Origin: an uncultured Sutterella sp.
GTDB lineage: Bacteria > Pseudomonadota > Gammaproteobacteria > Burkholderiales > Burkholderiaceae_F
Direction: 5' to 3'
DNA length: 64,000 nucleotides
Assembly: GCA_905206365.1 (NCBI GenBank)
Contig: CAJLHF010000004.1
Coordinates: 30,439 to 94,438 of the forward strand
Below are positions 1-8,093 of the stretch, piece after piece; position 1 is the stretch's first letter, and each line of letters starts with the position of its first letter. Position numbers and translations under genes: made by a program. The notes under the pieces are model-generated. The model did not search any database and was not told the origin of the DNA. It saw only the letters and a program-made list of their open reading frames with translations.

Positions 1-6
1 TACGAC

Positions 7-2424
7 ATGCTTTTCTCTGAAGCGTGGCTGCGCCACTACATCAATCCGAACCTGAGCACCGAAGAGCTCGCGGAAGCGCTCACCATGGCGGGTTTGGAAG
101 TCGAAGACGTCACCTCCATGGCGCCCGCCTTCACGGGCGTCGTCGTGGCCGAAGTGCTGACGTGCCGCGACCATGAAAATTCCGATCACCTCCACGTGTG
201 CGAAGTGAACGCCGGCACGGGCGAAACGTTGCAGATCGTCTGCGGCGCCCCGAACGTTCGCGCGGGCATCAAGGTCGCCTGCGCCACGATCGGCGCGGTG
301 CTCCCGGGCGACTTCAAGATCAAGAAGTCGAAGCTTCGCGGCGTCGTCTCAATGGGGATGCTCTGTTCGACGCGCGAACTCGGCATCAACGATGATCACG
401 GCGGCATTTGGATTCTCCCCGACGACGCTCCCGTCGGCGTCGACATTCGCGAGTACGCGAAGCTTGACGACGCGCGCATCGAAATCAAACTCACGCCCAA
501 CCGCGGCGACGCGCTCTCGCTCGTTGGCGTGGCTCGCGACCTGCACGCCGTGACGGGGGCTCCCCTGCACCTTCCCGAAGCTGTGAAGGTAGAACCGACG
601 ACGGACGAAGTGCTGCCCGTCGCCGTCGAAGCGCCCGACCTCTGCGGCCGCTTCTCGGGGCGCGTCATCCGCGGCCTCAACGCCAAGGCGAAGACTCCCG
701 CCTGGATGAAGGAACGCCTCGAAGGGGCGGGTCAGCGCTCGATTTCGGCTCTCGTCGACATCTCGAACTATGTCATGCTCGAGCTCGGTCGTCCGACCCA
801 CTTCTTCGACCTCTCGAAGATCGAAAGCGGGCGGCTTACCGTCCGCTGGGGGCGCGACGGCGAAGAGGTGAAGCTCCTCAACGGCCAGACGAAGCCGATC
901 GACGGCTACTACGGCGTCATCTGCGACGGCGACGTGCCCGAATGCCTCGCGGGGATCATGGGCGGCGAAAAGACCTCAATTTCCGAAGAAACGACGGACC
1001 TCTTCATCGAAGCGGCCTTCTGGCAGCAGGAAGCCGTTCAGGGTCGTTGCCGCAAGCTCAATTTCTCGACCGATGCGGCCTACCGCTTTGAGCGCGGCGT
1101 CGACTTTTCGACGACGGCCGAGCACCTCGAATACGTCACGAAGCTCGTTCTCGACATCTGCGGTACGCCCGAAACGAAGACGGGTCCGGTCGACGACCGC
1201 ATCCTCGCTCTGCCCGAACGCAAGCCCGTCGCGATGCGCGTCGATCGTTGCCTCAAGGTGATCGGTATGCCGATCCCGGTCGAGGCGATGGAAGAAACCT
1301 TCAAGCGTCTGGGCTTTGCGTATGAATTCGACGGGAGCGTCTTTACGGTGACCCCGCCCGCGTACCGCTTCGACATCGAAATCGAAGAGGATCTGATCGA
1401 AGAAGTCGCGCGTCTTTACGGCTACGAAAAGCTTCCGGATCGTCCCCCGATGGCGCCCGCCGCGATGAAGTCGCCGAAGGAAAACTCCCGCTCGGCGCAT
1501 GCTCTGCGTCTCGCGATGGCGAACCTCGGTTACCAGGAACTCATCAACTTCTCGTTCGTTCCCGAAGCCTGGGAAAAGGACTTCTCCGCGAACGAAACTC
1601 CGATCAAGCTCCTCAACCCGATCGCCTCTCACCTCTCGGTGATGCGCACGCAGCTCGTGGGCGGCCTCGTCGACATTCTCAAGTACAACCTCAACCGTCG
1701 TGCGGAGCGCGTTCGCGTCTTCGAACTCGGTCGCGTTTTCCTGCCCGATCCCGCAGTGGACGACGGCGAGTGGACCGTGAAGGGCGTGCGTCAGCCGCTC
1801 CACATCGCGGGTCTCGCGTACGGTCCCGCGGTGAATCCGCAGTGGGGCGTGCCCGCCCGTCCGGTCGACTTCTTCGACCTGAAGGGCGACCTCGAACGAC
1901 TCGTCGCGCCCCTGAAGGCGCGCTTCGTTCGCGCAAGCTTCCCGGGGCTCCATCCCGGGCGCAGTGCCGCCGTCTATATCGGTGAAAAGCGTATCGGCTT
2001 CATCGGCGAACTCCATCCGCGCGCCTGCCGTGCGTACGATCTGCCGCACGCACCGATCGTCTTCGACATTGAGGTTCAGCCTCTTCTGACGACGGAACTT
2101 CCCGTCTATCGCCCGGTCTCGAAGTTCCAGCCCATGATGCGCGACATCGCCGTGGTGGTGCCCGCCGACATGGAAGTCGCCCGCCTCAATCGCGCCGTGC
2201 ATAACGCGCAGGTGGCCGATCCGCGTCTTGCGCCCGTGGCGGACTTCCGACTCTTCGACCTTTACCGTCCGAAGGATCCGGAGGCCGCGGGTGAAAAGTC
2301 GCTCGCGTTCGCCGTCGAACTCGTCGCGCGCGGCGAAGAGCCCGTGTCCGAAGAGCAGGCCGATGCGGCCATGAAGGCGATTCTCGAGGTGTTGGAGCGC
2401 GAAGGTGCACATCTGCGCTCTTAA
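7..2424 (+). CDS. pheT: Phenylalanyl-tRNA synthetase beta subunit
   Basis: This subunit works with PheS in the (alpha-beta)2 enzyme that charges tRNA-Phe in the cytoplasm. The 805-residue protein has the normal full length. It opens with the typical PheT start MLFSEAWLRHYINP and carries an EMAP-like tRNA-binding domain at about residues 40-150 (GVVVAEVLTCRDHENSDHL). The B3/B4 and B5 regions follow, and a C-terminal FDX-ACB anticodon-binding domain begins near VSKFQPMMRDIAVVV. The start is the ATG six bases into the window, so pheS is presumably just off the left edge. The stop lies 77 bases before ihfA, the usual proteobacterial neighbour. Confidence 0.97.
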   Translation: MLFSEAWLRHYINPNLSTEELAEALTMAGLEVEDVTSMAPAFTGVVVAEVLTCRDHENSDHLHVCEVNAGTGETLQIVCGAPNVRAGIKVACATIGAVLPGDFKIKKSKLRGVVSMGMLCSTRELGINDDHGGIWILPDDAPVGVDIREYAKLDDARIEIKLTPNRGDALSLVGVARDLHAVTGAPLHLPEAVKVEPTTDEVLPVAVEAPDLCGRFSGRVIRGLNAKAKTPAWMKERLEGAGQRSISALVDISNYVMLELGRPTHFFDLSKIESGRLTVRWGRDGEEVKLLNGQTKPIDGYYGVICDGDVPECLAGIMGGEKTSISEETTDLFIEAAFWQQEAVQGRCRKLNFSTDAAYRFERGVDFSTTAEHLEYVTKLVLDICGTPETKTGPVDDRILALPERKPVAMRVDRCLKVIGMPIPVEAMEETFKRLGFAYEFDGSVFTVTPPAYRFDIEIEEDLIEEVARLYGYEKLPDRPPMAPAAMKSPKENSRSAHALRLAMANLGYQELINFSFVPEAWEKDFSANETPIKLLNPIASHLSVMRTQLVGGLVDILKYNLNRRAERVRVFELGRVFLPDPAVDDGEWTVKGVRQPLHIAGLAYGPAVNPQWGVPARPVDFFDLKGDLERLVAPLKARFVRASFPGLHPGRSAAVYIGEKRIGFIGELHPRACRAYDLPHAPIVFDIEVQPLLTTELPVYRPVSKFQPMMRDIAVVVPADMEVARLNRAVHNAQVADPRLAPVADFRLFDLYRPKDPEAAGEKSLAFAVELVARGEEPVSEEQADAAMKAILEVLEREGAHLRS

Positions 2425-2446
2425 CTGTTGATTTCTATGTAAAATG

Positions 2447-2476
2447 TGCGGACCGGTCTTTGCGGACCGGTCCGCA
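2447..2476. repeat. 14-bp direct repeat ending in a 16-bp perfect palindrome upstream of ihfA
   Basis: TGCGGACCGGTCTT is followed directly by TGCGGACCGGTCCGCA. The second unit (2461-2476) is a perfect palindrome. It lies 26 bases before the ihfA start, where an operator, a recoding-free leader hairpin or a weak terminator for pheT could sit. The core GCGGACCGGTCC occurs again upstream of purA at 35323-35334. No function is assigned. Confidence 0.7.
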
Positions 2477-2501
2477 CGTCGTTTTTTGCCAGGAAACCTT
2501 C

Positions 2502-2864
2502 ATGTTCCAATACGATACGCCCGAGACCTCGGGTAGCAGTACGCTCAACAAGGCGGGGTTGGCCGAAGTGCTCATGCGCCACTTCGACATCGACCGCCCT
2601 ACCGCCAAGGGGTTCGTCGAAGGCTTCTTCGAACTGATTTCCGAACACCTCGTCAAGGGTGACACCGTCAAGATTCCGGGCCTCGGGAATTTTTCCGTTC
2701 GCGACAAGGTGGCGCGTCCGGGGCGGAACCTGAAGACGGGCGAAACCGTGATCATTACGGAGCGCCGCGTCGTCACCTTCCATCCCTCGGGCACGCTCAA
2801 CGCTCGCGTGACGGAAAATCTCGTGCCTCAGTCGGGTCCCTGGGACGACAAATCGAAATCCTGA
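2502..2864 (+). CDS. ihfA: Integration host factor alpha subunit
   Basis: IHF-alpha pairs with IHF-beta to bind and sharply bend DNA in transcription, replication and recombination. The 120-residue product contains the complete HU/IHF fold: LNKAGLAEVLM at the N-terminus, the GLGNFSVRDK turn and the DNA-intercalating arm RPGRNLKTGE, whose proline is conserved. The alpha assignment rests on the position after pheT and on the ITERRVVTFHPS sequence. The ATG at 2502 has an AGGAAAC ribosome binding site; an earlier in-frame start at 2460 lacks one and would add non-homologous residues. The protein has about 13 extra residues at the N-terminus and a short polar tail compared with the E. coli protein. 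Confidence 0.95.
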   Translation: MFQYDTPETSGSSTLNKAGLAEVLMRHFDIDRPTAKGFVEGFFELISEHLVKGDTVKIPGLGNFSVRDKVARPGRNLKTGETVIITERRVVTFHPSGTLNARVTENLVPQSGPWDDKSKS

Positions 2865-2895
2865 GAGGCTCCGAGCGTTCGATAGAATCAGCGCC

Positions 2896-2924
2896 TTGCT
2901 TTTTTTTGAGATATCAGGTAATAT
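2896..2924 (+). promoter_or_regulatory. Sigma-70 promoter of tRNA-Pro
   Basis: TTGCTT (2896-2901) and TAATAT (2919-2924) are separated by exactly 17 bases. The predicted start point, near 2931, is about ten bases before the mature tRNA. Confidence 0.75.
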
Positions 2925-2939
2925 TCCCAGTCTTGGTTG

Positions 2940-3017
<78 letters not shown>

Positions 3018-3030
3018 CAAGAATTCCTCG

Positions 3031-3067
3031 AAAGGGGCCGATCTTCGGATCGGCCCCTTTCTTTTTT
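3031..3067 (+). terminator. Intrinsic terminator of tRNA-Pro
   Basis: A 13-base-pair stem, AAAGGGGCCGATC with its complement, is capped by a TTCG tetraloop. It is followed by a T-rich tract (TTTCTTTTTT). Confidence 0.9.
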
Positions 3068-3088
3068 GTGCACGATTTGCCTGCCACC

Positions 3089-3132
3089 CTGTCACGAAAA
3101 CGTCATCAACTCGTCACGGGGCCGTCAAACCG
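3089..3132 (+). promoter_or_regulatory. Pho box: four 11-bp direct repeats (PhoB sites) upstream of pstS
   Basis: Four GTCA half-sites recur with an exact 11-base period: CTGTCACGAAA, ACGTCATCAAC, TCGTCACGGGG and CCGTCAAACCG. The E. coli Pho box unit is likewise a CTGTCAT-type 7-mer repeated every 11 bases, so this is a tandem array of about two full PhoB-binding boxes. It ends about 97 bases before the pstS start and most likely drives the pst-pho operon when phosphate is low. Confidence 0.85.
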
Positions 3133-3229
3133 CATCTCCATACTTCCTCTCGCGGCGACAAAGAGCACTCAAACGGTCGATGGGACCGGGGTTGTCGCCA
3201 AAGAAACGAACTGATCGGACACAATCAAA

Positions 3230-4042
3230 ATGACGAATGCTAAGTTGATGACGATGAGCGCCCTCGCGGGCATGATGGTGATGGGTTCGGCGTACGCCGG
3301 CACGGTGACGATCAACGGTTCGACGACCGTTCTTCCCGCCATGCAGCAGGTGGCCGAAAGCTTCATGGCCGCTCACAAGGACGTGACGATCACCATCTCG
3401 GGCACGGGCTCGGGCAACGGCATCAAGGCGCTCCAGGACAAGATGACCGACATCGCCATGTCCTCGCGCGACATGAAGGAGAAGGAAGCGAAGGCCCTTG
3501 AAGCCAAGGGCGGAAAGGCCGTTCGTTTCACGGTGGCTTATGACGCCATCATCCCCGTGGTGAACACCGCCAACCCGGTAAAGGGTCTCACGAAGGATCA
3601 GCTCCGCGACATCTATGCGGGCAAGATCAAGAGCTGGAAGGAAGTGGGTGGCAACGACGCTCCGGTCGTCGTGATCGGTCGCGACTCCTCCTCGGGCACG
3701 TTCGAATCCTGGCAGGAACTCGTCATGGGCAAGACTCGCGTTTCGCCCCGCGCTCTGCTTCAGAGCTCTTCGGGCGGCGTCGTTCAGGCCGTGACCTCGA
3801 ACCCGAACGCGATCGGCTACGTCGGCATCGGCTACCTCGACAATCAGACGCACGGTCTTGAGGTCGACGGCGTCAAGCCCTCCATGGAAACGGCCAAGAA
3901 CAAGACCTGGCCCATCTCGCGCGACCTTTACCTCTTCACCTCGGGCGAACCCCAGGGCGATGCGAAGGCCGTGATCGACTTCATGATGAGCAAGGACGGT
4001 CAGGCCCTCGTTCAGAAGTCGGGCTTCGTTCCGACGCTCTGA
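3230..4042 (+). CDS. pstS: Periplasmic phosphate-binding protein of the Pst ABC transporter
   Basis: PstS captures inorganic phosphate in the periplasm and hands it to PstC/PstA. The 270-residue protein has a signal peptide with predicted cleavage after AYA23. Phosphate-ligating segments follow: GSTTVLP, SGTGSGNGIKAL, SSRDMKEKEAK and RDSSSGTFESW. It is shorter than E. coli PstS (about 346 residues) and resembles the compact PstS-like family. No strong ribosome binding site precedes the chosen ATG. It was kept because it gives a basic residue followed by a hydrophobic leader; the next in-frame ATG at 3248 would shorten the signal peptide. The Pho box lies just upstream. Confidence 0.93.
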   Translation: MTNAKLMTMSALAGMMVMGSAYAGTVTINGSTTVLPAMQQVAESFMAAHKDVTITISGTGSGNGIKALQDKMTDIAMSSRDMKEKEAKALEAKGGKAVRFTVAYDAIIPVVNTANPVKGLTKDQLRDIYAGKIKSWKEVGGNDAPVVVIGRDSSSGTFESWQELVMGKTRVSPRALLQSSSGGVVQAVTSNPNAIGYVGIGYLDNQTHGLEVDGVKPSMETAKNKTWPISRDLYLFTSGEPQGDAKAVIDFMMSKDGQALVQKSGFVPTL

Positions 4043-4059
4043 TTCCGGGAGCATAACGG

Positions 4060-4944
4060 ATGGCTCTTCCCGCAAAGCTTAGGATCGACCGGGCTTTTCG
4101 GAGAACGCTGGGAGCCGCGGCGGCGGTAAGCGTCATTGCGCTTGCCGCCATCGTGCTCTTCCTGTGCACGCAAGCGTTTCCGATTCTGCGCGACGTCTCC
4201 CTCACGGACTTTCTATTCTCAACCGAGTGGTATCCGACGGACGAACCGCCCGTCTTCGGGATCGGAGCGCTCGTTACGGGCTCTCTGGCCGCTGCGGTGT
4301 TGACGACCCTCATCGCGGTGCCGCTCGGGGTGCTCACGGCTTGTGCGATGCACTGCGGCATGCCCGAACCGGTGCGCCGCATCGCCAAGCCCCTCGTCGA
4401 ACTCATGGCGGCGCTTCCCTCCGTCGTGATCGGTTTCGTCGGGATGGTGGTGGTTGCGCCCTGGTTGCAAAACACCTTCAATTTGCCTTCGGGCCTCAAC
4501 TTGACGAATGCCGCGTTGATGCTCGCCTTCATGTGCGTGCCGACGATCGCGTCGATTTCCGAGGACGCCCTCAAAAACGTGCCCGCGGGTTTGCGCGAAG
4601 CGAGTCTCGCGCTCGGCGCGACCCGTTGGGAAACCCTCGTGCGCGTCGAACTCCGTTGGGCCATGGGCGGCATCGGTACGGCCGTGATGCTCGGTATTTC
4701 CCGAGTGATCGGTGAAACGATGGTGGTGCTCATGGTGGCGGGCGGCGCCGGGATCATTCCCGAGAGCATCTTCGATCCGGTGCGCCCGATGACGGCTAGC
4801 ATCGCCGCCGAAATGGCCGAAGCCGCGGTCGGCGGAGAACACTACCACGCACTCTATGCGACCGGTCTCGTTCTCTTCCTCCTTACGTTTGTCTTCAATC
4901 TTCTGGCGTGGTACTTCACCCGCCGCATGAGTCTCAAAGCATGA
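4060..4944 (+). CDS. pstC: Phosphate ABC transporter permease PstC
   Basis: PstC is one of two inner-membrane subunits that form the phosphate channel. The 294-residue protein has about six hydrophobic segments. The cytoplasmic EAA loop ([19 protein letters not shown]) that docks on PstB is present, followed by the conserved RVIGETMVVLMVAGG stretch. It begins 17 bases after pstS behind a GGGAG ribosome binding site, and its stop codon overlaps the pstA start (ATGA), so translation is probably coupled. Confidence 0.95.
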   Translation: MALPAKLRIDRAFRRTLGAAAAVSVIALAAIVLFLCTQAFPILRDVSLTDFLFSTEWYPTDEPPVFGIGALVTGSLAAAVLTTLIAVPLGVLTACAMHCGMPEPVRRIAKPLVELMAALPSVVIGFVGMVVVAPWLQNTFNLPSGLNLTNAALMLAFMCVPTIASISEDALKNVPAGLREASLALGATRWETLVRVELRWAMGGIGTAVMLGISRVIGETMVVLMVAGGAGIIPESIFDPVRPMTASIAAEMAEAAVGGEHYHALYATGLVLFLLTFVFNLLAWYFTRRMSLKA

Positions 4945-5801
4945 TTTCGACGAATCGTACGAGCCGCACGATTACGGAGCGCATGGGCTTCGGCTTCATG
5001 CGTGCGGCGGCCATCATCAATATCGGATCGCTCCTTGCGATCATCGGTCTGATCGTCGTCGAAGCCCTGCCGGGGCTCTCGTGGGAGTTTTTGACCGAAG
5101 CGCCCCGCAACATGATGACGGAAGGAGGGATCTGGCCCTGTTTGGTCGGGACCTTCCTCCTTGCGGCCGGGGCGCTCGTCATCGCGCTACCGCTCGGCGT
5201 CATGAGCGCGGTCTATCTGCACGAGTACGCGAAGGACTCGGCCTGGGTGACGCTCACGCGTCTCTCGATCGCGAACCTCGCGGGCGTTCCCTCGATCGTT
5301 TTCGGTCTTTTCGGGCTCACCTTTTTCGTGGTCTTCTGCGGCTTCGGCGTGAGCCTGCTCTCGGGGATCCTCACGCTTGCCGTGCTCTCGCTGCCCATCA
5401 TCATCAACACGACCGAGGCGGCCCTCTCGCAGGTACCCCAGGAGTGGCGCGAAGCGAGCCTCGCGCTCGGAGCCTCGCGCTTCGAGACGGTCACGAAGGT
5501 GATTCTTCCCAATGCGCTTCCGGGCGTTCTGACGGGGTCGATCCTCGCGCTCTCGCGTGCCGCAGGTGAAACGGCCGCGATCATGTACACGGGCAGCGTC
5601 TTTTTCACTCCGAAGGACGGCGCTTCGCTCTTCGAGCCGGTGATGGCGCTTCCCTATCACATCTACGTCATGGCGACCTCCGGGACCAACATCGAAGCGA
5701 CGCGTCCTCTGCAGTACGGCACGGCACTCGTGCTGCTCCTTCTCGTCCTCGTCATGAGTTCGGCTGCGATCTGGTTGCGCGAACGTCGCCGCTCCCGCTG
5801 A
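4941..5801 (+). CDS. pstA: Phosphate ABC transporter permease PstA
   Basis: PstA is the second membrane subunit of the phosphate importer. The 286-residue protein has several hydrophobic spans and the permease EAA loop [19 protein letters not shown], then [16 protein letters not shown]. The chosen ATG at 4941 overlaps the pstC stop by four bases. An in-frame ATG at 4908 lies inside pstC and would add residues not seen in the family. Confidence 0.95.
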   Translation: MISTNRTSRTITERMGFGFMRAAAIINIGSLLAIIGLIVVEALPGLSWEFLTEAPRNMMTEGGIWPCLVGTFLLAAGALVIALPLGVMSAVYLHEYAKDSAWVTLTRLSIANLAGVPSIVFGLFGLTFFVVFCGFGVSLLSGILTLAVLSLPIIINTTEAALSQVPQEWREASLALGASRFETVTKVILPNALPGVLTGSILALSRAAGETAAIMYTGSVFFTPKDGASLFEPVMALPYHIYVMATSGTNIEATRPLQYGTALVLLLLVLVMSSAAIWLRERRRSR

Positions 5802-5833
5802 CCGAACACCCGAACGACATTCAGTTGAAAAAA

Positions 5834-6625
5834 ATGGATACGACTATCTCCGCAACGCCGCGCGAAATGCCGCCGGCCAAGATCGAAATGCGTGACCTGA
5901 ACCTCTACTACGGGGACTTTCACGCCGTCAAAAACATCACGATGAAGATTCCCGAAGGGTGCGTCACAGCCTTCATCGGTCCCTCGGGTTGCGGCAAGTC
6001 GACGCTCCTGCGTTCCTTCAACCGGATGCAGGATCTCTATCCCGGGCAACGCGCCGAAGGGTACCTCCACATGGGGGACCTCGACATTCTCTCGCGCGAC
6101 ATCGACGTGACGGATCTGCGCGCCCGCATCGGCATGGTGTTCCAGCGCCCGACTCCCTTCCCGATGTCGATTTTCGAGAACGTCGCCTACGGCGTGCGTC
6201 TTCGTGAAAAGCTCTCGAAGGCCGACATGGAAGAGCGCGTTTATTGGGCGCTGCACAAGGCGGCGCTCTGGGACGACGTGAAGGACAAGCTCCAGCAGCC
6301 CGGCACATCGCTCTCGGGCGGTCAGCAACAGCGCCTTTGCATCGCGCGCGGTATCGCCGTGAAGCCCGAAGTGCTCCTGCTCGACGAACCCTGCTCGGCG
6401 CTCGACCCGATCTCAACCGCCCGCATCGAAACGCTTATCGACGAACTCAAGAAGGACTACACGGTCGTCATCGTCACGCACAGCATGCAACAGGCCGCTC
6501 GCATCTCGGACTACACCGCCTTCATGTACCTCGGCGAACTCGTCGAATTCGGCGACACGCGCACGATTTTCACCCGCCCTCAACAGAAGGCCACCGAAGA
6601 CTACATCACGGGCCGCTTCGGCTGA
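5834..6625 (+). CDS. pstB: Phosphate ABC transporter ATP-binding protein PstB
   Basis: PstB is the ATPase that powers phosphate import. All ABC motifs are intact: Walker [10 protein letters not shown] (residues 49-57), the Q-loop region [11 protein letters not shown], signature LSGGQQQR, Walker [12 protein letters not shown] and the switch histidine in [10 protein letters not shown]. The protein is 263 residues, normal for PstB. A TTG at 5825 could add three residues. Neither start has a clear ribosome binding site, so the ATG was preferred. It sits between pstA and phoU in the same transcription unit. Confidence 0.96.
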   Translation: MDTTISATPREMPPAKIEMRDLNLYYGDFHAVKNITMKIPEGCVTAFIGPSGCGKSTLLRSFNRMQDLYPGQRAEGYLHMGDLDILSRDIDVTDLRARIGMVFQRPTPFPMSIFENVAYGVRLREKLSKADMEERVYWALHKAALWDDVKDKLQQPGTSLSGGQQQRLCIARGIAVKPEVLLLDEPCSALDPISTARIETLIDELKKDYTVVIVTHSMQQAARISDYTAFMYLGELVEFGDTRTIFTRPQQKATEDYITGRFG

Positions 6626-6639
6626 TTGGGAGACAAGCC

Positions 6640-7326
6640 ATGGAACAACACATCGTCAAACGCTTCGACGAAGAACTGAGCGAACTCAAGCACAACATGC
6701 TCGAAATGGGGCGTTCGGTGCGTCGTCAGCTCGACGCCGTCGGTCTCGTGCTTTTGAAGCTCGACCACCGGGAAGCGAGCGAAATCGAAGCTGCGGACGT
6801 CGATATCAACCGTCAGGAAAAGGATCTCGACGCTTTCATCGAATGCATTCTTTCGAGTCGTCAGCCCCAGGCGGTCGACTTGCGCATGCTGCTCGGATGC
6901 CTGCGCATGACGATCGACTTCGAACGTATGGGCGACGAAGTGCGCAACGCCGCCAAAGGCGTGCGTAAGATGAGTTCGTCGCTCGAAGGGCAACTTCTCA
7001 CGACGCGCGACGCGCTCCTCACGATCCACGCGCATCTGCTTGTCATGACGACCGAGGCGCTTCTCGCCGTCGAAGACATCGACGTTGAAAAGGCCCGCGC
7101 GGTGCTCGCGCGCCAACCCGTCGTCGTCTCGGAAGTGCATGCGGCCGTCGTGGCGCTCGTCGAACACCTGAAGGAAGGTCACACGGATGTTCCCGACGGG
7201 CTCGAACTCATCCGTATTGCGAAGTCGCTCGAACGCGTGGGGGCGCACCTCACGAACGTAGCCGAAGCGATCGTCTTCGTGCGAGAAGGCGTCGACATCC
7301 GCCACCAAACTTCGACTCAAGCGTGA
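6640..7326 (+). CDS. phoU: Phosphate signalling protein PhoU
   Basis: PhoU links the Pst transporter to the PhoR kinase and represses the Pho response when phosphate is plentiful. The 228-residue protein begins MEQHIVKRFDEELSELKHNM and consists of two PhoU three-helix bundles, at about residues 18-105 and 120-205, rich in acidic residues that bind metal. The ATG follows pstB by 14 bases with a GGGAGAC ribosome binding site. The stop precedes the phoB ATG by 11 bases. Confidence 0.95.
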   Translation: MEQHIVKRFDEELSELKHNMLEMGRSVRRQLDAVGLVLLKLDHREASEIEAADVDINRQEKDLDAFIECILSSRQPQAVDLRMLLGCLRMTIDFERMGDEVRNAAKGVRKMSSSLEGQLLTTRDALLTIHAHLLVMTTEALLAVEDIDVEKARAVLARQPVVVSEVHAAVVALVEHLKEGHTDVPDGLELIRIAKSLERVGAHLTNVAEAIVFVREGVDIRHQTSTQA

Positions 7327-7337
7327 AAGGCCGTAGA

Positions 7338-8093
7338 ATGACGTCGTTGGAAAACCTTTCCCCGACCGAAATGCCTGAACTTCTGATCGTCGAAGACGAA
7401 ACGGCCATCCGCGAACTCGTCGCCTTCGTGTGCGAAAGCGAAGGATTCCGGGTGAACCGGGCCGAAGACATCGCGTCCGCGCGGGCGGCGCTCGCTCTTT
7501 CGCGCCCCGACTTGATTCTCCTCGACTGGATGTTGCCCGACATGTCCGGGCTCGACTGGCTCAAGGAGCTTCGAAGTGACCGTGCCTGGTCGTCGATTCC
7601 CGTCATCATGCTTACGGCCCGGGGGGCCGAAGCGGACCGCGTGTGCGGTTTGGAGACGGGGGCGGACGACTACATCGTGAAGCCCTTTTTGCCGCGCGAA
7701 CTCGTCGCACGCATCCGTACGCAGCTGCGGCGCCGTCCGAGACCGAACGAGGCGGACGAGGGGGCCGAGAAGCGCGCGGAGCCGCGGGAGACCGCGGTTG
7801 TCTGCGGGCCGATCCGCATCGACGAATCGAAGTTCGAAGCCACGATCGACGGCAAGCCCGTCCGTCTCTCCGTGAAGGAATTCAAGCTCCTCAAGCTCTT
7901 TGCCGAAAAACCCGGTCGGGTCTTCTCGCGTGCTCAGCTTCTGGAGTCGGTGTGGCAGACGGCCTTCGTCGACGAACGGACGGTGGATGTTCACATGTTG
8001 CGACTTCGTAAGATTCTGGCGGGCACGTCGGCGGAAGAGTTCATTGAGACCGTTCGCGGGGTCGGGTATCGAGCCAAGGATTACGGATCGTGA
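7338..8093 (+). CDS. phoB: Phosphate regulon response regulator PhoB
   Basis: PhoB is the DNA-binding regulator that, when phosphorylated, activates Pho-box promoters. The 251-residue protein has an N-terminal receiver domain with the acidic pair E19/D20, phospho-acceptor D63 in LILLDWMLPD and lysine in YIVKPF. An OmpR/PhoB winged helix follows at about residues 150-250 (SVKEFKLLKLFAEKPGRVFS). Start: the ATG at 7338 follows AAAGG; a GTG at 7323 inside phoU is also in frame. The gene overlaps phoR by four bases (GTGA). The receiver is joined to the effector by a longer charged linker (RRRPRPNEADEGAEKRAEPR). Confidence 0.94.
   Translation: MTSLENLSPTEMPELLIVEDETAIRELVAFVCESEGFRVNRAEDIASARAALALSRPDLILLDWMLPDMSGLDWLKELRSDRAWSSIPVIMLTARGAEADRVCGLETGADDYIVKPFLPRELVARIRTQLRRRPRPNEADEGAEKRAEPRETAVVCGPIRIDESKFEATIDGKPVRLSVKEFKLLKLFAEKPGRVFSRAQLLESVWQTAFVDERTVDVHMLRLRKILAGTSAEEFIETVRGVGYRAKDYGS

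Noticed and set aside
976..2412. Long open frame opposite pheT (478 codons)
   Set aside because: It is the mirror of a well-supported gene in high-GC DNA; the translation is rich in Arg, His and Asp with no recognisable family.
3031..3060. Hairpin after tRNA-Pro as a small RNA or mobile repeat
   Set aside because: It matches a normal intrinsic terminator and shares its TTCG-capped core with the tRNA-Leu terminator.
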